Of a DNA stretch of 6,583 nucleotides, positions 1 through 6,248 are shown piece after piece. Numbering within the stretch: the stretch's first letter is position 1; every line of letters starts with the position of its first letter. The notes beneath the pieces were generated by a model. That model was not told the origin of the DNA. It worked only from the letters and a program-made list of their open reading frames with translations, and made no database searches. Made by a program: the position numbers and the translations under genes. Source of the stretch: JALSRK01 sp964461995 (GTDB lineage Bacteria; Acidobacteriota; Terriglobia; Bryobacterales; Bryobacteraceae); assembly GCA_964461995.1 (NCBI GenBank), contig CAYWXL010000130.1:1-6583 (forward strand), given 5' to 3'.

Positions 1-2
1 TG

Positions 3-1088
3 TCACCGATTTGGATTTTTCCACAGATCGATCGGGCGCTGGGCGGTGGTTGCGAAGGGAAGGCTGACCTTGCTGCCGGTGGCCGCCGACTGGTAGGCGG
101 CGAAGATCATCTCAAGCACCACGCGGCCGTCCTCGCCCGTTTCCAGCGGCTCCTTGTCGTCGCGGACGCATTCGACGAAGTGGGCGAACTCTTGCGGGAA
201 GCCGTAGTTCCAGATCTCTTCGTAGATGGCGAAGGACCAGCCCTTGGTCGAGGCCGCCTTCTCGACCGCGTAGCCGTAGCCGGGCTCGCTGTAGACGCGG
301 ATCGAGTTGCCATACAGCAGGTCGGCGTAGGCGACGCCGGCGGCGCCGTAGACCTCGGCGCGGTCGTCCATGCCGCCCTTCTTGGTCCAGCTCTCCTCGG
401 CCAGACCGATGGCGCCGCCTTCGAAATTGACGATGATGAGGGCGTTGTCGTCGCCGTTGGTCTTGTCGCCGTGCGCCTGGGTGGACATCTCGGCGTAGAC
501 CGACAGAGCCTTCGGCTTGCCGAGCAGCCAGCGGAAGAACTCGAGCGCGTGGCAGCCCATGTCCATGGTGACGCCGCCGCCGGAGCGGGCGGTGTCCCAG
601 AACCAGCCCGAGTGCGGGCCGTCGTGCTTCTCGCTCTGCTTGACGAGGTGGATGGCGCCGAGGGCGCCTTCATCGACGAGCTGTTTGAGGCGGACGTACT
701 TCGGGGCGAAGCAGAGCTCTTCGGCGTACATGAGCTTGACGCCGGCGCGCCGGCAGGCCTCGATCATGCGGTCCGCCTCGGCCAGATTCAGGCAGAGAGG
801 TTTTTCGCAGACGACGTGCTTGCCCGCCGAGGCGGCATCGACGGTGACCTGGCAGTGCAGGTCGTTCGGGCAGCCGAGGACGATCATGTCGATCTCGTCC
901 ATCTCGAGAAGTTTCCGATAGTCAGTGACCGCGTGGGGGATGCCGTGGGCGGCGGCGAAGCTCTTGACGTGCTCCTCGGTGGGCGAGGCGGCGGCGAAGA
1001 GCTCCGCGCCAGGGACCGTCTTCAGCGCCTCGGCGTGGATCGAGGAAACGAACTGGGAACCGACGAAGCCGACTCGGACGGGTTTCAT
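3..1088 (-). CDS. Gfo/Idh/MocA family NAD(P)-dependent oxidoreductase
   Basis: Predicted cytosolic dehydrogenase of the Gfo/Idh/MocA superfamily, 361 aa, a usual length for the family. Seen in the sequence: an N-terminal Rossmann fold beginning VRVGFVGSQFVS (residues 4-15), the family signature EKP at 95-97 whose lysine is normally catalytic and contacts the cofactor, and GGGVTMDMGCH (170-180), matching the D-x-x-x-H active-site motif (D176, H180) at the start of the C-terminal substrate domain. There is no Tat or Sec signal, unlike many paralogues in Acidobacteriota and Planctomycetota. Family members oxidise or reduce sugars, inositols and related polyols; the substrate cannot be read from sequence. 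I chose ATG at 1088 because the Rossmann strand starts right after it. The reading frame stays open to a GTG at 1133, but that codon overlaps the AGGAGG element and would add 15 unlikely residues. It is divergent from the cpaE-like gene, with no functional link visible. Confidence 0.93.
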   Translation of the reverse strand: MKPVRVGFVGSQFVSSIHAEALKTVPGAELFAAASPTEEHVKSFAAAHGIPHAVTDYRKLLEMDEIDMIVLGCPNDLHCQVTVDAASAGKHVVCEKPLCLNLAEADRMIEACRRAGVKLMYAEELCFAPKYVRLKQLVDEGALGAIHLVKQSEKHDGPHSGWFWDTARSGGGVTMDMGCHALEFFRWLLGKPKALSVYAEMSTQAHGDKTNGDDNALIIVNFEGGAIGLAEESWTKKGGMDDRAEVYGAAGVAYADLLYGNSIRVYSEPGYGYAVEKAASTKGWSFAIYEEIWNYGFPQEFAHFVECVRDDKEPLETGEDGRVVLEMIFAAYQSAATGSKVSLPFATTAQRPIDLWKNPNR

Positions 1089-1093
1089 TTTCT

Positions 1094-1126
1094 TTAGCCT
1101 TGCCTGGGTACAGGTATTCGTACCAT
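1094..1126 (-). CDS. Possible 10-codon leader ORF upstream of the oxidoreductase
   Basis: On the minus strand a perfect AGGAGG (1138-1133) is followed 6 nt later by ATG, opening a short frame MVRIPVPRQG that ends in TAA. Five nucleotides after that stop comes the ATG of the oxidoreductase, which itself has only a weak AAGG about 11 nt upstream. The best ribosome site in the area therefore seems to load the mini-ORF, and the enzyme may be translated by reinitiation or coupling. The peptide has no run of a single regulatory amino acid, so classical attenuation is not evident. The alternative is that the real enzyme start is the GTG at 1133 or that the SD acts at a distance. Conservation is unknown. 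Confidence 0.35.
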   Translation of the reverse strand: MVRIPVPRQG

Positions 1127-1132
1127 TCGACA

Positions 1133-1138
1133 CCTCCT
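1133..1138 (-). promoter_or_regulatory. Perfect Shine-Dalgarno AGGAGG
   Basis: The minus strand reads AGGAGGTGTCGAATG, with a 6-nt spacing to the mini-ORF ATG at 1126 and 44 nt to the oxidoreductase ATG at 1088. The GTG at 1133 overlaps the element itself and cannot be its target. This decides against the longest possible oxidoreductase frame. Confidence 0.6.
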
Positions 1139-1189
1139 GAGCGCAAGGGTAGGGGAGCCGGGAGCGGTTGGACTCCGCCCGCGCAGTTC

Positions 1190-1210
1190 AGCCATATTAG
1201 CGGGATGGCT
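1190..1210. promoter_or_regulatory. Inverted repeat in the divergent promoter region (candidate operator)
   Basis: AGCCAT (1190-1195) and ATGGCT (1205-1210) form a perfect 6-bp inverted repeat with a 9-nt spacer. The 21-bp spacing suits a dimeric helix-turn-helix regulator. The repeat overlaps the most AT-rich spot of the gap between the oxidoreductase and the cpaE-like gene. That spot reads CATATT rightward (1193-1198, with TTGGAC at 1168-1173 but an over-long 19-nt spacer) and TAATAT leftward (1199-1194). Neither is a strong sigma-70 promoter. The rest of 1139-1307 shows no gene. No regulator gene lies in the window. Confidence 0.3.
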
Positions 1211-1307
1211 AAGGCATTTCCCGTATGGATGTCCTGGGGCGACCCTAAAGAGTCTTGCCGGAGAAGTCGAAAGAAGAGCGAAGGAACGTGTTCGGCGGAG
1301 ATCGGGG

Positions 1308-2477
1308 ATGTTAGTGGCCGTCGTCGTTAGTCCGGACCCGGCGCTGGTGCGCGAGCTCCAGGTCCTAGCCTATCCGTCTGAGCACCTGGTCATCTACAAG
1401 ATCATTGACCGCTATCCGGCGCCGCACGAGCTGATCCGGCTGCTGAACGCGTGTGATCCGGACCTGGTCCTGCTGGACATCAGCGACTGGAAGAAGGCCG
1501 GGCCGGCGGCGGCGGTCATCAAGATGAAATTCCCGGATGTGGTGGTCGTCGGGGCGGGGCGGTGCCGGGACGCTCCAGTGGAGGACCTCTACGATGCGGG
1601 CGTAACGCGGATCCTCGCCGTGCCCGTGGGGGCAGACCAGTTCTACCAGACGGTGGAATCCGCGGTGCGCGAGAAGCTCGCGGGGGTATTGCCGGGGCTG
1701 GTGGCGATCCTGCCGGCGAAAGCGGGAAACGGCGCTTCGCTGACGGCGCTCAATCTGGCCGGAGCCATCGCCACGCGGCTGGGAAAGAAGGTCTTGCTGA
1801 TGGACTGGGACTTGAATTCCAGTGTGCTGGCGAGCCGGATTCCAGGGCCGATCGCCGGTGGGCTGGAGGCTGTGCTGGCGCACGACTCGGCGGCCAGCCG
1901 CACCGAGTGGCTCTACCACGTCCACCAATGGGACTCGCTGGACGTCCTGGCCGGGGGCGTCTCGCAGCGGCGGCGGGTGTTGGAGTGGGCCGAGTACTTC
2001 CACCTGCTACCCTTCGTCACCGAGCATTACGACTGGGTGATCGCGGACCTCCCGGAGCCGCCTTTCGAACCGCTAGTCGATATCGCCCAGCAGGCAAGCC
2101 ATGTCTTCATCGTCGCGGAGGCGGACCGGCCGTCGCTGGAGCTGGCGCGGCAGCGTTTCGCCTTCCTTCAAGAAGAGGGAGTGAGCGCGCTCCGCATCCG
2201 GCTGGTGATCAACCGCCGGGCGCCCGGAGGGATCTCGATGGAGGAGGTCTCCAGCTTCACCGAACTGGATATCGCCGCAGTTTTGCCGGCCGATACGGAA
2301 GCCGTCGCGAAGGCTACCTGGAACCGCCAGCTCGTCGGTGAGGACACGGGCCTCGGGCGAGCGTATACGCAGTTCGCGCGGCGGACTTTGGGTCTGCCCG
2401 ACGGGACCGAAGACCGGGATTCCTGGAAGTCACGCCTGCGGTTGACGAGCCTGTTCAGCCACCAGCCCGCCCGCTGA
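1308..2477 (+). CDS. cpaE: CpaE/TadZ-like pilus assembly protein, receiver-like domain plus MinD-type ATPase fold
   Basis: 389 aa. Proteins of this family place and help assemble the Tad/Flp pilus machine at the inner face of the cytoplasmic membrane, often at a pole. The first 125 residues look like a response-regulator receiver domain: VAVVVSPDP at the start, LVLLDIS with D57 at the phospho-acceptor place, and a following alpha/beta repeat. Residues 131 onward are MinD/ParA-like: a deviant P-loop AKAGNGAS (137-144), LLMDWDLNSS (163-172) as the Walker A' strand, and YDWVIADLPE (241-250) as Walker B. The P-loop has alanine at 143 where the ATPase lysine normally stands, although signature lysine K138 is kept; TadZ proteins are known for atypical Walker A boxes. 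GGAG lies 7 nt before the ATG. The nearest pilus genes, cpaB and tadB, are 3 kb downstream beyond the que cassette. A stand-alone MinD-like regulator is the alternative. Confidence 0.82.
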   Translation: MLVAVVVSPDPALVRELQVLAYPSEHLVIYKIIDRYPAPHELIRLLNACDPDLVLLDISDWKKAGPAAAVIKMKFPDVVVVGAGRCRDAPVEDLYDAGVTRILAVPVGADQFYQTVESAVREKLAGVLPGLVAILPAKAGNGASLTALNLAGAIATRLGKKVLLMDWDLNSSVLASRIPGPIAGGLEAVLAHDSAASRTEWLYHVHQWDSLDVLAGGVSQRRRVLEWAEYFHLLPFVTEHYDWVIADLPEPPFEPLVDIAQQASHVFIVAEADRPSLELARQRFAFLQEEGVSALRIRLVINRRAPGGISMEEVSSFTELDIAAVLPADTEAVAKATWNRQLVGEDTGLGRAYTQFARRTLGLPDGTEDRDSWKSRLRLTSLFSHQPAR

Positions 2478-2506
2478 ACCGCCTCCCACAAGCCAGGCGT
2501 TACACT

Positions 2507-2637
2507 GTTCAATAGCCCGCCGGAGAGGACTCCCTGGCACGACCAGGGCCGGACGACGAACAAGCGGCCGCGGCCGGCCGGCTCCGGCTGATCCGGCGGA
2601 GACCGCTCGAATACCATACGGCTGGGGATCATTGAAC
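2507..2637 (+). promoter_or_regulatory. Nested inverted repeats, candidate structured leader of the MFS-queC-queE operon
   Basis: Three nested or adjacent pairings can be read by eye. The outer stem is GTTCAAT (2507-2513) with ATTGAAC (2631-2637), 7 bp. A second stem is CCGCCGGA (2517-2524) with TCCGGCGG (2592-2599), 8 bp. A weaker stem is AG-a-CCG (2600-2605) with CGGCT (2619-2623), beginning at the base after the second stem ends. Inside the second stem is the hairpin CCCTGG-cacga-CCAGGG (2532-2548) and a very GC-rich self-complementary stretch (2564-2582, with a GCGGCCGC core). No U-tract follows, so an intrinsic terminator for the cpaE-like gene is not supported. It does not match the preQ1-I pattern (no A-rich tail after a small hairpin). 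GC-rich DNA yields such repeats by chance, so this remains tentative. Confidence 0.3.
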
Positions 2638-2649
2638 TTCGTGTGTAGC

Positions 2650-2700
2650 ATGAGAGTGGACATCGGATACGTCCTTGTCCGGGGAAGGGGACGGCCGTGA
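2650..2700 (+). CDS. Possible 16-codon leader ORF overlapping the MFS start
   Basis: ATG at 2650 opens MRVDIGYVLVRGRGRP and stops at TGA 2698-2700. That stop overlaps the GTG start of the transporter as GTGA, the same kind of overlap used at the other junctions of this operon. This would fit translational coupling or a regulatory leader peptide. There is no convincing Shine-Dalgarno before the ATG, and the AAGGGG that serves the GTG lies within this frame. It may be a chance ORF. Confidence 0.22.
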   Translation: MRVDIGYVLVRGRGRP

Positions 2701-3896
2701 GCGGACCGGCGCGGGCAGTAGCGCCCGCCGCGGAAGCCAGCGCGGCACCTGCCCGGGCGGGCCTGGCGGTGCTGGTGCTGTTATCGCTGGGCCACTTCTT
2801 CGTGGACCTGTACTCGGGGGCGGTCGGGGCGCTGCAACCTTTATTAGTGGAGCGGCTGAAGCTGACACTTGCCGAAGCCGGTGTACTCGGGGGCGTTTTC
2901 GTCTTCAGCTCGTCGGTGCTGCAACTGGCGTTCGGAGTTCTTTCTGATCATCTCCGTACCCGGTTGTTCGCCGCCCTGGCGCCGCTGGTGGCCGGCGTTT
3001 CGATTTCGCTTCTTGGGGCGGCGCCGGAATATTGGGTGTTGCTGACGCTGGTGTCGCTGGGCGGTTTCGGGATCGCGGCGTTCCACCCACAGGCCTCCGC
3101 CACGGTGGCTTTCGGGACGGCGACGCGCCGGGGTGGCTGGATGGCAGCCTTCATCAGCGCCGGCACGCTCGGGTTCTCGTTGGGTCCAGCTTATTTCTCC
3201 GGGCTGTTGGAGCTTGGTGGGGTTGATAACCTGTATTGGGCGGCGGCCCCGGGAATTCTGGTGAGCGCGCTGCTGCTCATGAAACTGCCGGCCCCGGCCG
3301 CGGCCGGGCCGAAACGCAGCCTGGACCTGGCTCCGTTGCGCCGCGTGTGGAAGCCGCTGACGGTCTTGTACGCTCTGGTCTTCATCCGGTCGATTCTGCA
3401 GATCGTCTTCGCCCAGTTTCTGCCACTTTACTTGACGCTGGAGCGCGGGTTCGCTTTGACGGACGCCAATTACGTGCTCACGCTGTACCTGGTGGCCGGA
3501 GCCTTGGGCGGGTTCTTCGGCGGTCACTTGGCGGACCGGTTTGGGGGACGGGCGGTAATCCTGTGGTCAATGGCTGGCTGCATTCCGTTCCTGCTTCTGT
3601 TCTTCCTCAGCCGGGGCTGGCTCGCCGTGGCGGGATTGGTGGCGGGAGGTCTCGTGTTGTTCTTTACGATTCCGGTGAATGTCGTTATGGCGCAAGAGCT
3701 TGTGCCGTCTCAGGCCGGTACGGTGTCGGCGCTGATGATGGGTTTCGCCTGGGGCATGGCCGGAGTGATCTTCATCCCGTTGACCGGCCGCGCGTCGGAC
3801 ATCTTTTCGATGCACCCGGTTCTGCTGTCGCTGCTGGTCTTCCCGGTGATCGGCTTCCTGCTGGCCTTCAGGCTCGAGAAAGGGGGCCGCAAATGA
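2697..3896 (+). CDS. MFS transporter, fosmidomycin-resistance (Fsr)-like
   Basis: 399 aa inner-membrane transporter of the major facilitator superfamily with about 12 hydrophobic segments. The first runs over residues 22-45, and a polar central loop at 198-220 separates the two halves. Motif A occurs in both halves: GVLSDHLRTR (80-89) and GHLADRFGGR (276-285). GGFGIAAFHPQASATV (122-137) and AQELVPSQAGTVSALMMG (332-349) resemble the Fsr-type efflux subgroup. The GTG start at 2697 has AAGGGG 6 nt upstream; about 20 small residues (Ala, Pro, Gly) precede the first membrane segment. The stop overlaps the queC start by 4 bp (ATGA), so the two are almost surely co-transcribed and translationally coupled. 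Family knowledge suggests drug or small-molecule export. The operon context instead raises transport of a pteridine or deazaguanine compound, which is inference; the substrate is unknown. Confidence 0.88.
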   Translation: MSGPARAVAPAAEASAAPARAGLAVLVLLSLGHFFVDLYSGAVGALQPLLVERLKLTLAEAGVLGGVFVFSSSVLQLAFGVLSDHLRTRLFAALAPLVAGVSISLLGAAPEYWVLLTLVSLGGFGIAAFHPQASATVAFGTATRRGGWMAAFISAGTLGFSLGPAYFSGLLELGGVDNLYWAAAPGILVSALLLMKLPAPAAAGPKRSLDLAPLRRVWKPLTVLYALVFIRSILQIVFAQFLPLYLTLERGFALTDANYVLTLYLVAGALGGFFGGHLADRFGGRAVILWSMAGCIPFLLLFFLSRGWLAVAGLVAGGLVLFFTIPVNVVMAQELVPSQAGTVSALMMGFAWGMAGVIFIPLTGRASDIFSMHPVLLSLLVFPVIGFLLAFRLEKGGRK

Positions 3897-4588
3897 GCCG
3901 TTCGCGATCGGCGGTGTGTCTGCTAAGCGGGGGGCTGGACTCTTCCGTGAGCCTGGCCTGTGCCCGGGACGAGGGGTTCGAATGTTACGCGCTGACAATC
4001 GATTACGGGCAGAGACATAAGCTGGAACTGGAGGCCGCGCGGCGGATCGCTCGGGCGCTCGGGGTCAAAGAGCACCTCATCGTCCGGACCGACCTGCGGG
4101 CCTTTGGCGGCTCGGCGCTGACAGCCGATCTGGAGGTGCCGAAACACCGCACCGCAGCCGAGATCGGTGCGGGAATCCCGGTGACGTACGTCCCAGCGCG
4201 GAACACGATATTCTTGGCCTACGCTCTAGCCTGGGCGGAGGTATTGGGAAGCTCCGACATCTTCATCGGAGTGAACGCCATTGACTACTCGGGTTACCCG
4301 GACTGCCGGCCGGAGTACCTCGAAGCGTTTGAGCGCATGGCCAACCTGGCGACGCGGGCCGGTGTAGAAGGGCGCATGAGGTTGCAGATTCACGCCCCTT
4401 TGCTGCGGCTCACGAAGGCGGACATCATCCGTTTGGGGCACCGGCTGGGCGTAGACTTCCGGCTGACGCATAGCTGCTACGATCCCGATCCCGAAGGCCG
4501 CGCTTGCGGGGCTTGCGATTCGTGTCTGTTACGGCGTAAGGGATTTGCTGAAGCTGGGTTAGAGGATCCAATCGAATATTCCACATGA
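3893..4588 (+). CDS. queC: 7-cyano-7-deazaguanine (preQ0) synthase QueC
   Basis: 231 aa, normal for QueC. The cytosolic enzyme converts 7-carboxy-7-deazaguanine (CDG) plus ammonia to preQ0 using ATP, a step toward queuosine in tRNA. Seen: the PP-loop ATP-pyrophosphatase motif SGGLDSS (12-18), TIDYGQRHKLEL (35-46), VPARNTIFL (100-108), GVNAIDYSGYPDCRPEY (126-142), and the C-terminal zinc site with C195, C205, C208 and C211 in the CGACDSC context. All expected key residues are present, so it should be active. AGGGGG lies 6 nt before the ATG at 3893, and the ATG overlaps the transporter stop. The frame is open for 219 codons upstream, over the transporter, but that part is out of frame with it and is not real coding. 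The queE start overlaps its stop. Confidence 0.97.
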   Translation: MSRSRSAVCLLSGGLDSSVSLACARDEGFECYALTIDYGQRHKLELEAARRIARALGVKEHLIVRTDLRAFGGSALTADLEVPKHRTAAEIGAGIPVTYVPARNTIFLAYALAWAEVLGSSDIFIGVNAIDYSGYPDCRPEYLEAFERMANLATRAGVEGRMRLQIHAPLLRLTKADIIRLGHRLGVDFRLTHSCYDPDPEGRACGACDSCLLRRKGFAEAGLEDPIEYST

Positions 4589-5268
4589 AGATCGCCGAGC
4601 TGTTTTACTCCATTCAGGGCGAGGGGATCCTGGCCGGGACGCCGGCTGTGTTCGTTCGGACCTCCGGGTGCAATCTGCGCTGTGTGTGGTGCGATGCGGC
4701 TTACACGTCATGGGCTCCCGAGGGACGGGAGATGCGAATTGAGGAGATCCTGGACTACGTGCGGAGCCACAGCCGGGGCTACACTGTGGTCACCGGCGGC
4801 GAGCCAATGATCCTGCCGGAGATCGTCGAGCTATGCCGGGAGCTGCGGGAAGCGGGTGAGCACATTACGATGGAGACCGCAGGGACGGTGTTTCGGGAAC
4901 TGGAATGCGACCTAATGAGCATCAGCCCGAAGCTGGCGAACTCGGTACCGTGGGAGCGGGAGGGCGGACGATGGGCGGATCAGCACAACAGGATGAGAAT
5001 TCAATACGATGTACTGAAAAAGCTGATGCAGAACTATAGCGTTCAGCTTAAGTTCGTCGTCTGCCGTCCGGAGGACGTGAAGGAAGTTCTCGAGATCGTG
5101 GAACGGTTGGGGGCCAAGCGGGACCGGGTTTTGCTGATGCCGGAAGGGGTGGATGCCGGGACAATCGCCGAGAGGGGCCGCTGGATTGCGGAGGTTTGCA
5201 AGCAAGAGGGGTTCCGCTACAGTCCGCGGCTCCAGGTGGACTTGTGGGGAGCGGCGCGGGGCTACTGA
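4585..5268 (+). CDS. queE: 7-carboxy-7-deazaguanine synthase QueE (radical SAM)
   Basis: 227 aa. The cytosolic radical SAM enzyme rearranges 6-carboxy-5,6,7,8-tetrahydropterin (CPH4) to CDG, the substrate of QueC encoded just upstream. Seen: the N-terminal substrate motif FYSIQGEG (7-14), the 4Fe-4S cluster motif CNLRCVWC with C29, C33 and C36 (CX3CX2C), the SAM-binding VTGGEP (69-74), METAG (96-100), SPK (114-116), QLKFVV (154-159), and the C-terminal RLQVDLWGAARG (215-226) typical of the family. The plain CX3CX2C spacing differs from the CX14CX2C form known in some QueE proteins. The ATG overlaps the queC stop (ATGA). The nearest SD-like AGAGGA (4561-4566) is 18 nt away, so translation probably depends on coupling to queC. 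The preceding pathway enzymes (folE, queD) and the later ones (queF, tgt) are not in the window. Confidence 0.97.
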   Translation: MKIAELFYSIQGEGILAGTPAVFVRTSGCNLRCVWCDAAYTSWAPEGREMRIEEILDYVRSHSRGYTVVTGGEPMILPEIVELCRELREAGEHITMETAGTVFRELECDLMSISPKLANSVPWEREGGRWADQHNRMRIQYDVLKKLMQNYSVQLKFVVCRPEDVKEVLEIVERLGAKRDRVLLMPEGVDAGTIAERGRWIAEVCKQEGFRYSPRLQVDLWGAARGY

Positions 5269-5290
5269 GCGGGGATTGATTCCTACCTGA

Positions 5291-5314
5291 TTCCCACGGG
5301 TGGACCCTGTGGAA
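5291..5314 (+). other. Imperfect hairpin after queE
   Basis: TT-c-CCAC-GGG-tgga-CCC-t-GTGG-AA can pair as a roughly 9-bp stem with two single-base bulges and a 4-nt loop, starting 22 nt after the queE stop. It is followed by AAAATCC and not by a T-run, so it is not a canonical intrinsic terminator in the rightward direction. It could still end or process the queE transcript, or be chance. Confidence 0.3.
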
Positions 5315-5327
5315 AATCCGTCGATCC

Positions 5328-5335
5328 GCCGATAA
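5328..5335 (+). promoter_or_regulatory. Exact GCCGATAA box (sigma-28/FliA-type -10) before cpaB
   Basis: GCCGATAA is the consensus -10 of the flagellar/whiG-type sigma-28 promoters. It lies 88 nt before the cpaB ATG, in the right orientation. At the expected -35 position (TAAA about 15 nt upstream, 5309-5312) the sequence is GTGG, which does not match; the nearest A-rich stretch is GGAAAAT at 5311-5317, too close. The promoter call is therefore weak. The rest of 5269-5423 holds no recognisable gene. Confidence 0.25.
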
Positions 5336-5423
5336 ACAGGTGAAAAATCGGACATTGACCGCACTCGTCCGGCGCGGCTGGCGGACGAGGGCGGCGAGAC
5401 GACGAGCCCTGGTGAGACGAGGT

Positions 5424-6230
5424 ATGGCGGAAAAGAAGAACTTGTTAATTCTGCTCGGTGTGGCGTTCGTGGTGGCGATCCTGGCCACCGGGCTGTTCTA
5501 TGGATTGGTGGTGAACCAGTTCAGCAAGGCGGTGGCGGTGCGGTCTGAGATGGTGGTGATCGCCAAACGGGACCTGGGGCCGGGTGAAGTCGTCGCCGCC
5601 TCCGATGTCACGACGGCGCCTCGAAGCGAAGTGGATCCGCTGGTAGATGGTTTCAGCAGCGTGGCCGACGTTACGGGACTGATTGTAGTGACGCCGGTGG
5701 CGAAGGGGGAGCCGCTGGAGCGGCGGCGTCTGGCGTCGAGGGAATCGGTGCACGGGGCCGCGCTGGGTATTCCGCCGGGTATGCGGGCGGTCTCGGTGCA
5801 CGTGGCGGACTCGACGGGCGTCGTTCAGTTACTTCAGCCGGGGCACCGGGTAGACGTGCAGATCGTTTCGCGGACTCCTCACCGGCGGGGGGTGAAGCTG
5901 CGAACGGCGCTGCAGGATCTCGAGGTCCTGCGGGTGGAGCCCGAGCCGGAAGCCTCCGAGGGGCGGCCGGTCTTGCCGGTGGTCACGTTGCTGGCGACGC
6001 CCGAGGAGGCTGATGTCCTGGCGGTGGCCGACGCGGCGGCGCGTGTGCGGCTGCTGCTGCGCCATCCCCTCGATGAGGAGATCACCGAGAGGCGGGAGGT
6101 GGAGCTGACGACGGTCTTCCAGCGCCCGCCCGCGCCCCGCAGCCGGCAGCAGGCGCGGAGGAGAACGAGGGAGTCCGACGAGCGGCAAGGTGAAGTGATG
6201 ACCGCCGCGCGGATGGGCGCTGCGGAGTAG
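5424..6230 (+). CDS. cpaB: Flp pilus assembly protein CpaB/RcpC
   Basis: 268 aa. CpaB/RcpC is an inner-membrane-anchored periplasmic protein of the Tad/Flp pilus system, thought to help stabilise or gate the secretin. Seen: a short charged N-terminus, one strong membrane segment (8-30), a SAF domain (about 43-105, including AKRDLGPGEVVAASDV at 47-62 and VTPVAKGEPL at 89-98), then the RcpC/CpaB domain (about 110-215, with LGIPPGMRAVSVHV at 114-127, LQPGHRVDVQIV at 137-148, and the late LLATPEEADVLAVADAA at 189-205). The last 35 residues are Arg/Gln-rich and probably disordered. I chose ATG 5424 with GGTGAG 7 nt upstream. A frame from GTG 5340 would add 28 Arg-rich residues without a good ribosome site and is unlikely. 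tadB follows after 18 nt, so they form an operon. Confidence 0.88.
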   Translation: MAEKKNLLILLGVAFVVAILATGLFYGLVVNQFSKAVAVRSEMVVIAKRDLGPGEVVAASDVTTAPRSEVDPLVDGFSSVADVTGLIVVTPVAKGEPLERRRLASRESVHGAALGIPPGMRAVSVHVADSTGVVQLLQPGHRVDVQIVSRTPHRRGVKLRTALQDLEVLRVEPEPEASEGRPVLPVVTLLATPEEADVLAVADAAARVRLLLRHPLDEEITERREVELTTVFQRPPAPRSRQQARRRTRESDERQGEVMTAARMGAAE

Positions 6231-6248
6231 GCGGGGGATCGGGTCGCC

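Noticed and set aside
180..1097. Long rightward ORF (305 codons) antisense to the oxidoreductase
   Set aside because: It is the mirror of a well-supported gene in GC-rich DNA; its translation is low-complexity Ala/Asp/Gly/Val and matches no family.
1562..2341. Rightward 259-codon ORF inside the cpaE-like gene
   Set aside because: Alternate-frame shadow of low-complexity Gly/Arg/Ala content; the overlapped frame carries clear ATPase-fold motifs.
2532..2548. CCCTGG/CCAGGG hairpin as an intrinsic terminator of the cpaE-like gene
   Set aside because: No U-tract follows; the downstream sequence is GC-rich. Kept only as part of the possible leader structure.
2632..2670. Sigma-70 promoter TTGAAC (2632-2637) with GGATAC (2665-2670)
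   Set aside because: The spacer is about 27 nt and the -10 match is poor.
2478..2696. preQ1-I riboswitch before the que operon
   Set aside because: I looked for the small hairpin plus A-rich tail and did not find it; the region is GC-rich with different geometry.
3236..3892. In-frame upstream extension of queC (219 codons)
   Set aside because: It overlaps the transporter in another frame, is Gly/Arg/Ala-rich, and the conserved QueC sequence begins just after the ATG at 3893, which has its own ribosome site.
5340..5423. N-terminal extension of CpaB from GTG 5340
   Set aside because: It would add 28 Arg-rich residues ahead of the membrane anchor, lacks a spaced ribosome site, and the ATG at 5424 fits the family start better.
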